A stretch of 64,000 nucleotides of DNA from NCBI RefSeq assembly GCF_001718415.1, contig NZ_CP013378.1:1674001-1738000 (forward strand). Reading direction: 5' to 3'. Source of the stretch: Burkholderia pseudomultivorans. Its GTDB lineage: Bacteria; Pseudomonadota; Gammaproteobacteria; Burkholderiales; Burkholderiaceae. The translations under genes and the position numbers were made by a program. The number at the start of each line of letters is the position of its first letter. Positions within the stretch are counted from its first letter, which is position 1. Shown here piece after piece: positions 40,728 to 51,196 of this stretch. A model generated the notes under the pieces. It was given only the letters and a program-made list of their open reading frames with translations. It did not search any database and was not told where the DNA came from.

Positions 40728-42007
40728 GCTGGTCCGATCGCCTCGTCTCCCGTTTCAACGATCGGCGCGACACCGGCGGCAATGCCGCGGGCGGGCGCGT
40801 CGCGTCGGCCACGCGCGCCGCGACGGGCGGGCTGGCCAGCGTCGTCAACGGCGTGCGGCCGAGCCGCTCGCGGATGCTCGACTTCGACTACTCGCTGCTG
40901 TGGGTCGCGATCGCGCTGCTCGGGCTCGGCGTCGTGATGGTGTATTCGGCGTCGATCGCGATGCCCGATTCGCCGAAGTACGCGCAGTATCACGACTACG
41001 CGTTCCTGATGCGCCACGTCGTGTCGCTCGTCGTCGCGTTCATTGCGGCGGTGATCGCGTTCCGCGTGCCGGTGTCGACCTGGGACAAGTACGCGCCGCA
41101 CCTTTTCCTGATCGCGCTGGTCGGGCTCGTGATCGTGCTGATTCCGCACGTCGGCAAGGGCGTGAACGGCGCGCGCCGCTGGATTCCGCTCGGCATCACG
41201 AACATGCAGCCGTCGGAAATCATGAAGCTCGCGGTGACGATCTACGCGGCGAACTACACGGTGCGCAAGCAGGAATACATGCAGAGCTTCGCGAAGGGCT
41301 TCCTGCCGATGGCGTTCGCGGTCGGCCTGGTCGGCGCGCTGCTGCTGCTCGAACCCGACATGGGCGCGTTCATGGTGGTCGCAGCGATCGCGATGGGCGT
41401 GCTGTTCCTCGGCGGCGTGAACGGCAAGCTGTTCGGCGGCCTCGTCGCGACGGCGGTCGGCACCTTCACGATGCTCGTGTGGCTGTCGCCGTGGCGCCGC
41501 GAGCGGATCTTCGCGTATCTCGATCCGTGGGACGAGCGCTACGCGCAGGGCAAGGCCTACCAGCTCACGCACTCGCTGATCGCGTTCGGCCGCGGCGAGT
41601 GGTTCGGCGTCGGTCTCGGCGGCAGCGTCGAGAAGCTGAACTACCTGCCCGAAGCGCATACCGACTTCATCCTCGCGGTGATCGGTGAGGAACTCGGTTT
41701 CGTCGGCGTGCTGGTCGTGATCCTGCTGTTCTACTGGATCGTGCGCCGTGCGTTCGAGATCGGCCGCCAGGCGCTCGCGCTCGACCGCACGTTCGCGGGG
41801 CTGATGGCCAAGGGCATCGGCATCTGGTTCGGCGCGCAGGCATTCATCAACATGGGCGTGAACCTCGGCCTGCTGCCGACCAAGGGTCTGACGCTGCCGC
41901 TCGTCAGCTACGGCGGCTCGGGCATTCTGCTGAACTGCATCGCGCTTGCGGTGCTGCTGCGCGTTGACTACGAGAACCGGGTGCTGATGCGGGGAGGGAA
42001 GGTATGA
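40724..42007 (+). CDS. ftsW: Septal peptidoglycan glycosyltransferase FtsW
   Basis: A 427-aa SEDS-family membrane protein with ten predicted helices, preceded by a cytoplasmic tail of about 50 residues. It polymerises lipid II during septation with FtsI. Landmarks are [14 protein letters not shown] [24 protein letters not shown], the catalytic-region aspartate loop between helices 7 and 8 ([19 protein letters not shown]), and the C-terminal [19 protein letters not shown]. It overlaps murD and murG by ATGA. Confidence 0.96.
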   Translation: MSWSDRLVSRFNDRRDTGGNAAGGRVASATRAATGGLASVVNGVRPSRSRMLDFDYSLLWVAIALLGLGVVMVYSASIAMPDSPKYAQYHDYAFLMRHVVSLVVAFIAAVIAFRVPVSTWDKYAPHLFLIALVGLVIVLIPHVGKGVNGARRWIPLGITNMQPSEIMKLAVTIYAANYTVRKQEYMQSFAKGFLPMAFAVGLVGALLLLEPDMGAFMVVAAIAMGVLFLGGVNGKLFGGLVATAVGTFTMLVWLSPWRRERIFAYLDPWDERYAQGKAYQLTHSLIAFGRGEWFGVGLGGSVEKLNYLPEAHTDFILAVIGEELGFVGVLVVILLFYWIVRRAFEIGRQALALDRTFAGLMAKGIGIWFGAQAFINMGVNLGLLPTKGLTLPLVSYGGSGILLNCIALAVLLRVDYENRVLMRGGKV

Positions 42008-43107
42008 CCGCGTCGCGACGCACGCTGATGGTGATGGCAGGCGGCACCGGGGGCCACGTGTTCCCGGGGCTCGCGGTCGCGCATCGGATGGAAGCGGCGG
42101 GCTGGCGCGTCGTATGGCTCGGCAATCCGGCCGGGATGGAAGCGACGCTCGTGCCGAAGCACGGCATTCCGATGGAATACGTGCGTTTCGGCGGACTGCG
42201 CGGCAAAGGTCTGAAGACCAAGCTGACGCTGCCGTTCAACCTGCTGCGCGCATGCGGGCAGAGCCTTGCCGCGCTGCGCCGCGTGCGCCCCGACGTCGTG
42301 CTCGGAATGGGCGGCTACATCACGTTCCCGGCGGGCGTGATGACCGCGCTGTCGGGACGGCCGCTGGTGCTGCACGAACAGAATTCGATCGCGGGCCTCG
42401 CGAACAAGGTGCTCGCCAAGTTCGCGAAACGCGTGCTCGTCGCGTTCCCCGGCGCGCTGCCGCACGCGGAATGGACGGGAAATCCGATCCGCGCGGAACT
42501 TGCGCGCACGGAACCGCCCAAAGCACGCTATGCATCGCGCAGCGGTCCGCTGAACGTGCTGGTCGTCGGCGGCAGTCTCGGTGCGGCCGCGCTGAACGAA
42601 GTCGTGCCGCGCGCGCTCGCGCTGCTCGCGCCGGACGCGCGGCCGCGCGTCGTGCATCAGGCCGGCGCCAAGCATATCGAGGCGCTGAAGGCGAACTACG
42701 AAGCCGCCGGCTTCGCGGCGGGCGACGACGTGCGGCTCGTGCCGTTCATCGACGACATGGCGGCCGCGTATGCAGCGGCGGATCTGGTGATCTGCCGCTC
42801 GGGCGCGATGACGGTGTCGGAGATCGCGGCGGTGGGCGTGGCGGCGCTGTTCGTGCCGTTCCCGTACGCGGTCGACGATCACCAGACGACCAACGCCGCG
42901 TTCCTCGCCGAGGCAGGGGCGGCGGTACTGGTGCAACAACGCGACCTGTCGGCGGAACTGCTCGCCGACTGGCTGCGCGGCCAGTCGCGAGCCTCGCTCG
43001 CGGACATGGCGGAGCGTTCGCGCTCGCTGGCAAAGCCCGAGGCCACCGACGAAGTCGCGCGCGTATGCGCGAAGGTGGCCGGCGCGAACCTGGAAGAACT
43101 GCAATGA
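42004..43107 (+). CDS. murG: UDP-GlcNAc:lipid I GlcNAc transferase
   Basis: A 367-aa GT-B glycosyltransferase that converts lipid I to lipid II on the inner face of the membrane. The N-terminal lipid-acceptor loop [17 protein letters not shown] and [14 protein letters not shown] are conserved. The donor-binding domain has [33 protein letters not shown] and DDHQTTNA. It overlaps ftsW and murC by ATGA. Confidence 0.97.
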   Translation: MTASRRTLMVMAGGTGGHVFPGLAVAHRMEAAGWRVVWLGNPAGMEATLVPKHGIPMEYVRFGGLRGKGLKTKLTLPFNLLRACGQSLAALRRVRPDVVLGMGGYITFPAGVMTALSGRPLVLHEQNSIAGLANKVLAKFAKRVLVAFPGALPHAEWTGNPIRAELARTEPPKARYASRSGPLNVLVVGGSLGAAALNEVVPRALALLAPDARPRVVHQAGAKHIEALKANYEAAGFAAGDDVRLVPFIDDMAAAYAAADLVICRSGAMTVSEIAAVGVAALFVPFPYAVDDHQTTNAAFLAEAGAAVLVQQRDLSAELLADWLRGQSRASLADMAERSRSLAKPEATDEVARVCAKVAGANLEELQ

Positions 43108-44501
43108 AACACATCGTCAAACACATTCATTTCGTCGGAATCGGCGGCGCGGGCATGAGCGGCATCGCCGAAGTGCTCGTTAACCTCGGCTACGAGGTCA
43201 GCGGCTCCGACCTGTCGCGCAACGCGGTGACCGATCGCCTGCAGGCGCTCGGCGCGCGGATCGCGATCGGCCACGACGCGGCGAACATCGAGGGCGCGAA
43301 CGCGGTCGTCGTGTCGACGGCCGTGCGCTCGGACAATCCGGAAGTGCTGGCCGCGCGCGCGAAGCGCGTGCCGATCGTGCAGCGCGCGGTGATGCTCGCG
43401 GAACTGATGCGCCTGAAGCAGGGCATCGCGATCGCCGGCACGCACGGCAAGACCACGACGACGAGCCTCGTCGCGAGCGTGCTCGCGGCGGGCGGGCTCG
43501 ATCCGACCTTCGTGATCGGCGGGCGGCTGATCAGCGCCGGCGCGAACGCGCGGCTCGGCACCGGCGACTTCATCGTCGCCGAGGCCGACGAGTCGGACGC
43601 GTCGTTCCTGAACCTGTATCCGGTGATCGAAGTCATCACGAACATCGACGCCGACCACATGGACACCTACGGCCACGATTTCGCGCGGCTCAAGCAGGCG
43701 TTCATCGAATTCACGCAGCGTCTGCCGTTCTACGGCAGCGCGGTGGTGTGCGTCGACGATCCGAACGTGCGGCAGATCATCCCGTTTATCTCGAAGCCGG
43801 TCGTGCGCTACGGCCTGTCGCCGGACGCGCAGGTGCGCGCGGAAAACGTCGACGCGCGCGACGGCCGCATGCATTTCACGGTGATCCGCGAAAGGCGCGC
43901 GCCGCTCGCGGTCGTGCTGAACCTGCCGGGGCTGCACAACGTGCAGAATGCGCTCGCGGCGATCGCGATCGCGACCGACCTCGGCGTGTCGGACGACGCG
44001 ATCCAGCAGGCGCTCGCGGAATTCAACGGCGTCGGCCGGCGCTTCCAGCGCTACGGCGAAGTGCCGAGCGCGGACGGCGGCCACTACACGCTGATCGACG
44101 ATTACGGCCATCACCCGGTCGAGATGGCCGCGACGATCGCGGCCGCACGCGGCGCGTTCCCGGGCCGCCGCCTCGTGCTGGCGTTCCAGCCGCACCGCTA
44201 CACGCGTACGCGCGACTGCTTCGACGATTTCGTCAACGTGCTGTCGACGGTCGATGCGCTGGTGCTGACGGAAGTGTATGCAGCCGGCGAGGCGGCGATC
44301 GCGACCGCCAACGGCGACGCGCTGTCGCGCGCGCTGCGCACGGCGGGCAAGGTCGATCCGGTGTTCGTCGCGAGCGTCGACGAGGTGCCGGACGCATTGG
44401 CAAAGGTCGCGCAGAACGGCGACGTGGTGATCACGATGGGCGCGGGTTCGATCGGCGGGGTGCCGGCGAAGGTCGCGCAGAACACGCAACAGAAGGGATG
44501 A
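43104..44501 (+). CDS. murC: UDP-N-acetylmuramate:L-alanine ligase
   Basis: A 465-aa Mur ligase that adds the first stem amino acid, L-alanine. The start ATG at 43104 ([20 protein letters not shown]) overlaps the murG stop; earlier in-frame sequence lies inside murG. The P-loop [12 protein letters not shown] is near residue 115, with [24 protein letters not shown] and [14 protein letters not shown]. One base separates its stop from the ddl start. Confidence 0.97.
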   Translation: MKHIVKHIHFVGIGGAGMSGIAEVLVNLGYEVSGSDLSRNAVTDRLQALGARIAIGHDAANIEGANAVVVSTAVRSDNPEVLAARAKRVPIVQRAVMLAELMRLKQGIAIAGTHGKTTTTSLVASVLAAGGLDPTFVIGGRLISAGANARLGTGDFIVAEADESDASFLNLYPVIEVITNIDADHMDTYGHDFARLKQAFIEFTQRLPFYGSAVVCVDDPNVRQIIPFISKPVVRYGLSPDAQVRAENVDARDGRMHFTVIRERRAPLAVVLNLPGLHNVQNALAAIAIATDLGVSDDAIQQALAEFNGVGRRFQRYGEVPSADGGHYTLIDDYGHHPVEMAATIAAARGAFPGRRLVLAFQPHRYTRTRDCFDDFVNVLSTVDALVLTEVYAAGEAAIATANGDALSRALRTAGKVDPVFVASVDEVPDALAKVAQNGDVVITMGAGSIGGVPAKVAQNTQQKG

Positions 44502-44502
44502 C

Positions 44503-45444
44503 ATGAGCGGGATCGATCCGAAACGTTTCGGCAAGGTGGCGGTGTTGTTCGGCGGCGAATCCGCCGAGCGCGAGGTGTCGCTGACCTCGGGCCGCCTCGT
44601 GCTGCAGGGCCTGCGCGACGCGGGCATCGACGCGCATCCGTTCGACCCGGCCGAGCGGCCGCTCGCTGCGCTGAAGGACGAAGGCTTCGAGCGCGCGTTC
44701 ATCGCGCTGCACGGCGGCTACGGCGAGAACGGCCAGATCCAGGGGGCGCTCGATTTCTACGGGATCCGCTACACGGGCAGCGGCGTGCTCGGTTCGGCGC
44801 TCGGCCTCGACAAGTTCCGCACCAAGCTCGTGTGGCAGCAGACGGGCGTGCCGACGCCGCCGTTCGAGACGGTGCTGCGCGGCGACGACTACGCGGCTCG
44901 CGCGACGGAGATCGTCGCGAAGCTCGGCCTGCCGCTGTTCGTGAAGCCGGCGAGCGAAGGCTCGAGCGTCGCCGTGCTGAAGGTGAAGACGGCCGACGCG
45001 CTGCCGGCTGCGCTCGCGGAAGCCGCGACGCACGACAGGATCGTGATCGTCGAGAAGAGCATCGAAGGCGGCGGCGAATACACCGCATGCATCGCCGGCG
45101 ATCTCGACCTGCCGCTGATCAAGATCGTGCCGGCCGGCGAGTTCTACGACTATCACGCGAAGTACGTCGCCGACGACACGCAGTACCTGATCCCGTGCGG
45201 CCTGCCGGCCGTGCAGGAAGCGGAACTGAAGCGCATCGCGCGTCGCGCGTTCGACGTGCTCGGCTGCACCGACTGGGGGCGCGCGGACTTCATGCTCGAC
45301 GCCGCCGGCAATGCGTATTTCCTGGAAGTGAACACGGCCCCCGGGATGACCGACCATTCGCTGCCGCCGAAGGCCGCGCGCTCGGTCGGCATCAGTTATT
45401 CGGAGCTGGTCGTGAAGGTGCTGTCGCTCACGCTCAACGACTGA
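44503..45444 (+). CDS. ddl: D-alanine--D-alanine ligase B
   Basis: A 313-aa ATP-grasp ligase that makes D-Ala-D-Ala for MurF. It has [15 protein letters not shown] at the start, the [12 protein letters not shown] substrate loop, the ATP-grasp lysine region [16 protein letters not shown], and the Mg-binding [13 protein letters not shown] at the end. It is of the short DdlB type, encoded within the dcw cluster as in E. coli. It is 19 bp before ftsQ. Confidence 0.96.
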   Translation: MSGIDPKRFGKVAVLFGGESAEREVSLTSGRLVLQGLRDAGIDAHPFDPAERPLAALKDEGFERAFIALHGGYGENGQIQGALDFYGIRYTGSGVLGSALGLDKFRTKLVWQQTGVPTPPFETVLRGDDYAARATEIVAKLGLPLFVKPASEGSSVAVLKVKTADALPAALAEAATHDRIVIVEKSIEGGGEYTACIAGDLDLPLIKIVPAGEFYDYHAKYVADDTQYLIPCGLPAVQEAELKRIARRAFDVLGCTDWGRADFMLDAAGNAYFLEVNTAPGMTDHSLPPKAARSVGISYSELVVKVLSLTLND

Positions 45445-45463
45445 CGCAGGAACGGAACGACGT

Positions 45464-46216
45464 ATGTGGAACAACGTTCGCCAACTCAACCTTGCCGCCA
45501 GCGCGCTGTACGCGCTGCTGCTGCTCGTGTTGGCGGCGGCCGGCTGCTACTGGCTGATCCAGCGTCCGACTTTCGCGCTGCGCGAGATCCGGATCGACGG
45601 CGACACCGAGCACATCAACACGCCGACGGTGCGCGCCGGCGTGGTTGGCCGGCTGAAGGGCAATTTCTTCACGGTCGATCTCGACACGGCGCGGGCCGCG
45701 TTCGAGCAGATGCCGTGGGTGCGTCACGCGAGCGTGCGGCGGGTCTGGCCGAATGCACTGGCTGTCACGCTCGAGGAGTACAAACCGCTCGGGACCTGGG
45801 GCAGCGACCAGCTCGTGAGCGTCGACGGCGAGCTGTTCACCGCGAACCAGGGCGAACTGGACCGCGAACTGCCCGCGTTCGACGGCCCGGAGGGCAGTGC
45901 GAAGGAAGTCGTGACGCGCTACCGCGACTTCACGACATGGTTTGCGCCGCTGAAGGCGGCGCCGGAAGAAGTGACGCTGTCGGCGCGCTACGCGTGGACG
46001 GTGAAGCTGTCGAACGGGATGCAGGTCGAGCTGGGCAAGGAGCGCAACAGCGACACGCTGCATGACCGGAGCCAGCGCCTCGTCGCCGCATGGCCGGCCG
46101 TCACGGAGCGCTGGGGCAACGACATCGAGTACGCGGACCTGCGCTATCCGAACGGATTCGCGATTCGCGCGGCAGGCATGCGGTTCCTGACCGATACCGA
46201 CAAGCGCAAGAAGTAA
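45464..46216 (+). CDS. ftsQ: Cell division protein FtsQ
   Basis: A 250-aa bitopic inner-membrane protein. It has a short cytoplasmic N-terminus, one transmembrane helix at about residues 14-33, and a periplasmic POTRA domain (ALREIRIDGDTEHINTPTVRAGV), followed by the beta domain (MPWVRHASVRRVWPNALAVTLEEYKPLGTW). FtsQ recruits FtsL/FtsB to the divisome. No murB precedes it, as seen in related betaproteobacteria. 26 bp to ftsA. Confidence 0.95.
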   Translation: MWNNVRQLNLAASALYALLLLVLAAAGCYWLIQRPTFALREIRIDGDTEHINTPTVRAGVVGRLKGNFFTVDLDTARAAFEQMPWVRHASVRRVWPNALAVTLEEYKPLGTWGSDQLVSVDGELFTANQGELDRELPAFDGPEGSAKEVVTRYRDFTTWFAPLKAAPEEVTLSARYAWTVKLSNGMQVELGKERNSDTLHDRSQRLVAAWPAVTERWGNDIEYADLRYPNGFAIRAAGMRFLTDTDKRKK

Positions 46217-46242
46217 CGAGAGATCACACGCAAGAGCACTTT

Positions 46243-47475
46243 ATGAGCAAAGACTACAAGGATCTGCTGGTTTCCCTCGACATCGGCACGTCGAAGGTGG
46301 TGGCCATCGTTGCCGAGCTGAAGGGCGAGGGCCATTACGAGGTGATCGGTCTCGGCCAGAGCGAATCGAAGGGTCTGAAAAAAGGCGTGGTGGTCAACAT
46401 CGAGGCCACCGTGCAGTCGATCCAGCGCGCGCTCGAGGAAGCCGAGCTGATGGCCGACTGCAAGATCACCAACGTGTTTACGGGGATCGCGGGCAGCCAT
46501 ATCCGCAGCTTCAATTCGAGCGGGATGGTCGCGATCAAGGACAAGGAAGTCACGCAGACGGACGTCGCGCGCGTGATCGAGACCGCGAAGGCGATCAACA
46601 TCCCGACCGACCAGCAGGTGCTGCACATCCTCACGCAGGAATTCATCATCGACGGCCAGGAAGACGTGCGCGAGCCGATCGGGATGAGCGGAATCCGGCT
46701 GGAAGTGAAGGTGCACATCGTGACGGGCGCGGTGAGCGCCGCGCAGAACATCGTCAAGTGCGTGCGCCGCTGCGGGCTGGAAGTGAACGACCTGATCCTG
46801 CAGCCGCTCGCGTCGTCGCTCGCGGTGCTGACCGAAGACGAGAAGGATCTCGGCGTGGTGCTGGTCGACATCGGCGGCGGCACGACCGACATCGCGATCT
46901 TCGCGGAAGGCGCGATCCGCCACACGGCCGTGATTCCGATCGCCGGCGACCAGATCACGAGCGACATCGCGATGGCGCTGCGCACGCCGACGCCGGATGC
47001 GGAAGACATCAAGGTCGGCTACGGCATCGCCAAGCAGGCGCTCGCCGATCCGGACGAGATGGTCGAGGTGCCGGGCCTCGGCGAGCGCGGCCCGCGCACG
47101 CTGTCGCGCCAGGCGCTGGCGGCCGTGATCGAGCCGCGCGTCGAGGAACTGTTCTCGCTCGTGCAGCAGGTCGTGCGCGAGTCGGGTTACGAAGAACTGC
47201 TGAGCTCCGGCGTGGTCATTACCGGCGGAGCCGCGATGATGCCGGGCATGGTCGAGCTCGGCGAAGACATTTTCCTGAAACCGGTGCGCATCGGCGCGCC
47301 GGAATATGCAGGCGGCCTCGCCGACGTGGTGCGCAATCCGCGCTACTCGACGGCGATGGGCCTGCTCGTCGAAGGCAGTGCTCAGCGCATGCGCGGCCGC
47401 AAGGTCGCCGTGCAGTCCGGCAACGCGGGGCAGATCTTCTCGCGGATGAAGGAATGGTTCCTGAGCAACTTCTGA
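46243..47475 (+). CDS. ftsA: Cell division protein FtsA
   Basis: A 410-aa actin-fold ATPase that tethers FtsZ to the membrane. The ATG at 46243 (MSKDYKDLLVSLDIGTSKVV) is preferred to upstream in-frame codons inside ftsQ. The nucleotide motifs are SLDIGTSKV, VLVDIGGGTTDIAIF and VVITGGAAMMPGM. The C-terminus FSRMKEWFLSNF is the amphipathic membrane-targeting helix. A GAGAG-like sequence lies upstream. 112 bp to ftsZ. Confidence 0.97.
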   Translation: MSKDYKDLLVSLDIGTSKVVAIVAELKGEGHYEVIGLGQSESKGLKKGVVVNIEATVQSIQRALEEAELMADCKITNVFTGIAGSHIRSFNSSGMVAIKDKEVTQTDVARVIETAKAINIPTDQQVLHILTQEFIIDGQEDVREPIGMSGIRLEVKVHIVTGAVSAAQNIVKCVRRCGLEVNDLILQPLASSLAVLTEDEKDLGVVLVDIGGGTTDIAIFAEGAIRHTAVIPIAGDQITSDIAMALRTPTPDAEDIKVGYGIAKQALADPDEMVEVPGLGERGPRTLSRQALAAVIEPRVEELFSLVQQVVRESGYEELLSSGVVITGGAAMMPGMVELGEDIFLKPVRIGAPEYAGGLADVVRNPRYSTAMGLLVEGSAQRMRGRKVAVQSGNAGQIFSRMKEWFLSNF

Positions 47476-47587
47476 CGAACCGAATCGAAATTCGCGCCGG
47501 TGCCGGCGGCTGGCGCGCGACAGGGGGTTGCCCGATCTCCTGCCGAATAACGGCCGAGTAGCAGTTATTTTCTTGACGGAGGCAACA

Positions 47588-48784
47588 ATGGAATTCGAAA
47601 TGCTGGAAACCGAAACCAACGGCACCATCATCAAGGTGGTGGGCGTTGGCGGCGCTGGCGGCAATGCCGTGCAGCACATGATCAACCGCGGCGTGCAGGG
47701 CGTCGACTTCATCGTGATGAACACGGATGCGCAGGCGCTGTCGCGTGCGCGTGCACCGTCGGTGATCCAGCTCGGCAACACCGGCCTCGGCGCCGGCGCG
47801 AAGCCGGAAATGGGCCGTGCGGCCGCCGAAGAGGCGCGTGAGCGCATCGCCGACGCACTGCGCGGCGCGCACATGGTGTTCATCACGGCCGGCATGGGCG
47901 GTGGCACCGGCACGGGCGCGGCACCGGTCGTCGCGCAGATCGCGAAGGAGATGGGCATCCTGACGGTTGGCGTCGTCAGCAAGCCGTTCGAGTTCGAAGG
48001 CGGCAAGCGGATGCGCGTCGCGGAAGCCGGTTCGCAGCAGCTCGAGGATCACGTCGATTCGCTGATCGTCGTGCTGAACGACAAGCTGTTCGACGTGATG
48101 GGCGACGACGCCGAGATGGACAAGTGCTTCCAGTGCGCGGACGACGTGCTGAACAACGCGGTTGCCGGCATCGCTGAAATCATCAATGTCGACGGTCTCG
48201 TGAACGTCGACTTCGAAGACGTGAAGACGGTGATGGGCGAGCAGGGCAAGGCGATGATGGGCACGGCGACGGTCGCCGGCGTCGATCGCGCGCGCCTCGC
48301 GGCGGAACAGGCCGTGGCGAGCCCGCTGCTCGAAGGCGTCGATCTGTCGGGCGCGCGCGGCGTGCTGGTCAACATCACGTCGAGCCGTTCGCTGCGCCTG
48401 TCGGAAACGCGCGAAGTGATGAACACGATCAAGAGCTACGCGGCGGAAGACGCGACGGTGATCTTCGGTGCGGTGTACGACGACGCGATGGGCGATGCGC
48501 TGCGCGTGACGGTCGTGGCGACGGGTCTGGGCCGTGCGGCGAAGAAGCAGCAGTCGGCACCGATGACGCTGCTGCGCACCGGTACCGACAACCAGCCGGT
48601 CAACGCGGTCTCGCACGGCTACGCACAGCCGCACCACGTCAGCACGGCCGACTACGGCGCGCTCGACACGCCGGCGGTGTGGCGCAACTCGCGCGAAACC
48701 GCGGCATCGCACGTGCAGGCGCTGCAGGAGAAGGGTGTCGACACGTACGACATTCCGGCTTTCCTGCGCAAGCAGGCCGACTGA
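47588..48784 (+). CDS. ftsZ: Cell division GTPase FtsZ
   Basis: A 398-aa tubulin homologue that polymerises into the Z ring. The tubulin signature GGGTGTGAAP is at about residue 104, with the T7 synergy-loop region VNVDFEDVKTVMGEQG. The C-terminal peptide YDIPAFLRKQAD binds FtsA and ZipA. The ATG at 47588 (MEFEMLETETNGTIIKVVG) has a GGAGG sequence a few bases upstream, which decides against the earlier in-frame start. The 112 bp before it probably contain an extra ftsZ promoter, though I cannot place one with confidence. Confidence 0.98.
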   Translation: MEFEMLETETNGTIIKVVGVGGAGGNAVQHMINRGVQGVDFIVMNTDAQALSRARAPSVIQLGNTGLGAGAKPEMGRAAAEEARERIADALRGAHMVFITAGMGGGTGTGAAPVVAQIAKEMGILTVGVVSKPFEFEGGKRMRVAEAGSQQLEDHVDSLIVVLNDKLFDVMGDDAEMDKCFQCADDVLNNAVAGIAEIINVDGLVNVDFEDVKTVMGEQGKAMMGTATVAGVDRARLAAEQAVASPLLEGVDLSGARGVLVNITSSRSLRLSETREVMNTIKSYAAEDATVIFGAVYDDAMGDALRVTVVATGLGRAAKKQQSAPMTLLRTGTDNQPVNAVSHGYAQPHHVSTADYGALDTPAVWRNSRETAASHVQALQEKGVDTYDIPAFLRKQAD

Positions 48785-48799
48785 CGCACACAGGCGAAG

Positions 48800-48819
48800 C
48801 CGCGGCGGCAACGCCGCGG
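48800..48819 (+). terminator. Hairpin after ftsZ, possible weak terminator
   Basis: CCGCGGCG, loop GCAA, CGCCGCGG: a perfect 8-bp stem 15 bp after ftsZ. No T run follows, so it is not a standard intrinsic terminator and may instead protect the mRNA end. Confidence 0.4.
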
Positions 48820-48970
48820 TATCGCCGGCGTGACGGATGCCACGAGCCACGACAGGCCGCGTCGAACATGACGCCGGGCCGGGAAACGTGCCCTCTTCGC
48901 GATGGCGGAGCGGGAGGGGCCGGGCTGTCCGCAACACGCTGAAAAACCGTATCGCTATGAGGGACCAGCC

Positions 48971-49477
48971 ATGATTCAAGTGGGCGACGCGCTGCCCGAC
49001 GCGCAACTGTTCGAATTCATCGACGACGCGCGCGAAGGCTGCACGCTGGGGCCGAATGCCCGCAGCGTGCGCGATCAGGTGGCGGGAAAGCGGGTGGTGA
49101 TCTTCGGATTGCCGGGTGCTTTCACGCCGACCTGTTCGGCGCAGCATGTGCCGGGTTACGTCGAGCACGCCGAGCAACTGCGCTCGGCCGGCATCGACGA
49201 GATCTGGTGCGTGTCCGTCAACGACGCATTCGTGATGGGCGCATGGGGACGTGATCTGCACACCGCGGGCAAGGTGCGCATGATGGCGGACGGCAGCGCT
49301 GCTTTCACTCATGCGCTGGGGCTGACGCAGGATTTGTCCGCGCGTGGCATGGGAATCCGTTCCCTGCGCTACGCGATGGTGGTCGACGACGGTGTGGTCA
49401 AGACGCTGGCCGTCGAAGCGCCGGGCAAGTTCGAAGTGAGCGATGCGGCGAGAGTGCTCAAGACGTTGACGTCCTGA
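48971..49477 (+). CDS. Peroxiredoxin, Prx5 type
   Basis: A 168-aa thiol peroxidase of the Prx5 subfamily, which reduces hydrogen peroxide or organic hydroperoxides. The peroxidatic cysteine is in GLPGAFTPTCSAQHVPGY (near residue 48). Another cysteine in DEIWCVSVNDAFVMGAW matches the conserved Prx5 position. The ATG at 48971 is chosen (MIQVGDALPDAQLFEF), as the upstream in-frame stretch is not conserved. It lies between ftsZ and lpxC; oxidative-stress control of division has not been shown and the linkage may be incidental. It is probably cytoplasmic and glutathione/glutaredoxin-dependent by family. Confidence 0.92.
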   Translation: MIQVGDALPDAQLFEFIDDAREGCTLGPNARSVRDQVAGKRVVIFGLPGAFTPTCSAQHVPGYVEHAEQLRSAGIDEIWCVSVNDAFVMGAWGRDLHTAGKVRMMADGSAAFTHALGLTQDLSARGMGIRSLRYAMVVDDGVVKTLAVEAPGKFEVSDAARVLKTLTS

Positions 49478-49657
49478 TCGTGCGGTGAACCGTTGCCTGC
49501 CGGCAACGCCGTCCACCCCGCCTCGGGAACGTTGTAACACGGGCCGATGACCGGAAACGCCTCCGTTCCGGGCGTCGGCCCGTCCCGTATCGGCACGGGT
49601 AAACAGTCGAAACAGATTGATACGCAGTTTCAAACAGCGTTGAATAGGGAATTACGC

Positions 49658-49663
49658 TATAAT
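49658..49663 (+). promoter_or_regulatory. Probable -10 element of the lpxC promoter
   Basis: TATAAT, about 55 bp before the lpxC ATG in an AT-rich stretch. No good -35 is spaced 16-18 bp upstream, so activation or a weak -35 is assumed. Confidence 0.5.
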
Positions 49664-49718
49664 CCCTCCTATCGAATATAACTCCTGATTGATATCTTCA
49701 ATCGCGACGAAGAACATC

Positions 49719-50636
49719 ATGCTGAAGCAGCGCACCATCAAATCCATCGTCAAGACCGTGGGGATCGGTGTCCACTCGGGCCGCAAGATCGAGCTGACGC
49801 TCCGTCCTGCCGCGCCGGGCACGGGCATCGTTTTTTCACGCGTTGACCTGCCGACGCCCGTCGACATTCCCGCCGCGGCGACGTCGATCGGCGACACGCG
49901 GCTTGCGTCGGTGCTGCAGAAGGATGGCGTGCGCGTGTCGACGGTCGAGCATCTGATGTCCGCGTGCGCGGGCCTCGGCATCGACAACCTGTATGTCGAC
50001 GTGACGGCCGAGGAAATCCCGATCATGGACGGCAGCGCGGCGACCTTCGTGTTCCTGATCCAGTCCGCCGGGATCGAGGAGCAGAACGCGCCGAAGCGCT
50101 TCATCAAGGTCAAGAAGACGGTCGAAATCCGTGACGGCGACAAGTTCGCGCGGCTCGACCCGTACTTCGGCTTCAAGCTGAAGTTCTCGATCGATTTCCG
50201 TCACCCGGCCGTCGACAAGACCGGCCAGGAACTCGAGGTCGATTTCGCGAACACGTCGTATGTGCGCGAGATCGCGCGTGCGCGCACGTTCGGCTTCGCC
50301 CACGAGGCCGAGATGCTGCGCGAGATGGGCCTCGCGCGCGGCGGCAGCATGGACAACGCGATCGTGCTCGACGAGTACCGCATCCTGAACAACGACGGGC
50401 TGCGCTACGACGACGAGTTCGTGAAGCACAAGATGCTCGACGCGATCGGCGACCTGTACGTGATCGGCCATCCGCTGCTGGCGTCGTACACCGCATACAA
50501 GTCGGGTCACGGCCTGAACAACGCGCTGCTGCGCGAACTGCTCGCGAACGAGGATGCGTACGAGATCGTCACGTTCGACGATCCGCAGTCCGCGCCGAAG
50601 GGCTTCGCGTTCGACATGCAGACGGCGTTCGCCTGA
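49719..50636 (+). CDS. lpxC: UDP-3-O-acyl-N-acetylglucosamine deacetylase
   Basis: A 305-aa zinc enzyme for the first committed step of lipid A synthesis. The ATG at 49719 ([21 protein letters not shown]) fits the family start. Zinc ligands are the histidine in [17 protein letters not shown] (near 79) and the His/Asp pair in [37 protein letters not shown] completes the active site. It lies downstream of ftsZ as in many proteobacteria, but has its own promoter region. A terminator follows at 50663. Confidence 0.97.
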   Translation: MLKQRTIKSIVKTVGIGVHSGRKIELTLRPAAPGTGIVFSRVDLPTPVDIPAAATSIGDTRLASVLQKDGVRVSTVEHLMSACAGLGIDNLYVDVTAEEIPIMDGSAATFVFLIQSAGIEEQNAPKRFIKVKKTVEIRDGDKFARLDPYFGFKLKFSIDFRHPAVDKTGQELEVDFANTSYVREIARARTFGFAHEAEMLREMGLARGGSMDNAIVLDEYRILNNDGLRYDDEFVKHKMLDAIGDLYVIGHPLLASYTAYKSGHGLNNALLRELLANEDAYEIVTFDDPQSAPKGFAFDMQTAFA

Positions 50637-50662
50637 GCAATCGGGCTCGGCCCAACGAACGA

Positions 50663-50688
50663 AAACAGCGGCCTGCGGGCCGCTGTTT
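50663..50688. terminator. Terminator between convergent lpxC and the DUF721 gene
   Basis: AAACAGCGGCC (50663-50673), loop TGCG, GGCCGCTGTTT (50678-50688): an 11-bp perfect stem with A/T-rich ends in both directions. Confidence 0.8.
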
Positions 50689-50713
50689 GCATTTGGGCGG
50701 AGCGGATCCGGCG

Positions 50714-51196
50714 TCAGCGCGGCGGTTTCTTCGCGCCGTGGCGCGCCGCCATCCGCGCGAGCGCGGCCTGCAGCGGTGACGGTTCGAGGTGCTCGGCGAG
50801 CTCGCGCAGCGCGGCCGCGCCGACCGGCGTCATGCGCGCCTGCTTCACGTGCGGCGGCTCCGGCGCGTCCTTCGGCCGTACGCGCACGCGCAGCGTCGAG
50901 ACCGGCCAGCCGCGCTTCTGCAGATCGCCGAGCAGGCGCGGCTCGACCTGCCGCAGCCGCGCGGCCAGCGCATTGTGCGCGGCAAAGAGGGTCAGGGTGC
51001 CGTCCTTCACGAAGCCCGGCTCGACGTGGTTCGCGAGATAGTCGGGCAGCAACGCGGCGAGATCGCGCTGCAGCGACGCGATCTGCTCGACGCCGGCGCG
51101 CAGTGCCGCGAAAGCGTCGGTGCGGCCGAGCACTTCGGACACGGGTTGCGGGCGATGCACGGCGAGCGGGCCGAATCGCTTGGAAAATCGGTTCAT
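50714..51196 (-). CDS. DUF721 (DciA-like) protein
   Basis: A 160-aa DUF721 domain protein. The ATG at 51196 (MNRFSKRFGPLAVHRPQPVSE) is used because upstream in-frame sequence lacks family similarity. The domain core is the KH-like region LLPDYLANHVEPGFVKDGTLTLFAAHNALAARL with the following ELLGDLQ-type helix. Members of this family (DciA) load the replicative helicase DnaB in bacteria that lack DnaC. The long basic C-terminal tail (HGAKKPPR) is typical. It is divergent from secA across 303 bp. A helicase-loader role is inferred from the family and not provable here. Confidence 0.8.
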   Translation of the reverse strand: MNRFSKRFGPLAVHRPQPVSEVLGRTDAFAALRAGVEQIASLQRDLAALLPDYLANHVEPGFVKDGTLTLFAAHNALAARLRQVEPRLLGDLQKRGWPVSTLRVRVRPKDAPEPPHVKQARMTPVGAAALRELAEHLEPSPLQAALARMAARHGAKKPPR

